Translations under genes and position numbers: made by a program
The notes under the pieces: model-generated
Seen by the model: only the letters and a program-made list of their open reading frames with translations
What the model was told of the DNA's origin: nothing
The model's database searches: none
Assembly (NCBI RefSeq): GCF_000245335.1
Contig: NZ_JH600284.1
Span: 533,348 to 597,347 of the forward strand
From: Bacillus mojavensis RO-H-1 = KCTC 3706
GTDB taxonomy: Bacteria > Bacillota > Bacilli > Bacillales > Bacillaceae
Direction of reading: 5' to 3'
DNA: 64,000 nt
In this document: one piece after another, positions 62,933 to 64,000 of the stretch
How the letters are laid out: every line of letters begins with the position of its first letter
Numbering within the stretch: the first letter of the stretch is position 1

Positions 62933-62967
62933 AAAAAAGGTGATGCAGGGACAATCACCTTTTTTTA
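62933..62967 (+). terminator. Orphan terminator before the collagen-like gene
   Basis: Stem AAAAAGGTGAT / ATCACCTTTTT with a 9-base loop, then T. It follows the possible gene remnant and insulates the collagen-like gene. Confidence 0.75.
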
Positions 62968-62988
62968 TTTTTGCTAGTGACCTTACAG

Positions 62989-63016
62989 ACCGATGATAGT
63001 TTTCCTGCATATAATA
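62989..63016 (+). promoter_or_regulatory. Sigma-K-type promoter of the collagen-like gene
   Basis: AC (62989-62990), exactly 17 bases, then CATATAATA (63008-63016). It matches the sigma-K consensus AC, 17 bases, CATANNNTA in full. It predicts late mother-cell transcription and a spore-surface product. Confidence 0.65.
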
Positions 63017-63047
63017 GCTGGAACTAAGAAAAGAGGGCGGGGAATGA

Positions 63048-64000
<953 letters not shown>

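Overview
The window is a contiguous piece of a Bacillus subtilis-group chromosome. Gene order and protein sequences match the yesS to yflS stretch of B. subtilis from memory (rhamnogalacturonan genes, lplABCD, yet genes, yfnI-A, yfmT-B, yflT, pel, yflS). The proteins I know well, such as YesW, YesX and YesZ, differ from strain 168 at scattered residues. Several loci differ in content as well. This therefore looks like a close relative or divergent subspecies rather than 168 itself. No database search was run, and all comparisons with 168 are from memory.

Region 1 (1-18.8 kb) is a pectin/rhamnogalacturonan-I degradation cluster on the + strand. It contains an AraC-type membrane regulator (5'-truncated by the window), two SGNH acetylesterases, two PL11 rhamnogalacturonan lyases (one secreted, one cytosolic), a GH42 galactosidase, a YetA/PcRGLX-type protein, the LplABC importer without its own ATPase, and the GH4 alpha-galacturonidase LplD. 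Catabolite-response palindromes precede yesW and lplA. An aldo-keto reductase gene sits between yesX and yesY, where I do not remember one in 168.

Region 2 (18.8-31.2 kb) is the yet region. It holds yetF, Fur-type hmoA, a decayed yetH, a Gly-rich repeat protein, an intact RsbR-type STAS protein, yezD, yetJ, a probable yetK remnant, the yetL/yetM flavonoid-responsive pair with its palindromic operator, yetN and the P450-reductase fusion cypB. Between yetM and yetN is an AT-rich gene for a PH-like / transmembrane / charged-repeat / Excalibur protein, interrupted by a one-base frameshift in a poly-A run.

Region 3 (31.2-42.2 kb) has ltaSA behind an ECF-type promoter, the yfnHGFED sugar-nucleotide and glycosyltransferase operon (spore-crust glycan type), and yfnC, yfnB and yfnA on the - strand.

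Region 4 (42.3-59.7 kb) has yfmT-yfmS, two ABC-F genes (yfmR, yfmM), the MerR/MFS pair yfmP-yfmO, two GNAT genes, the DEAD-box gene yfmL, yfmJ, the iron-citrate importer yfmCDEF behind a Fur box, yfmB, and yflT behind a sigma-B promoter.

Region 5 (59.9-64 kb) has pectate lyase pel, the dicarboxylate transporter yflS, and at the right edge an incomplete collagen-like gene (Gly-X-Thr repeats) behind a good sigma-K-type promoter. No rRNA, tRNA, CRISPR array or insertion sequence was seen.
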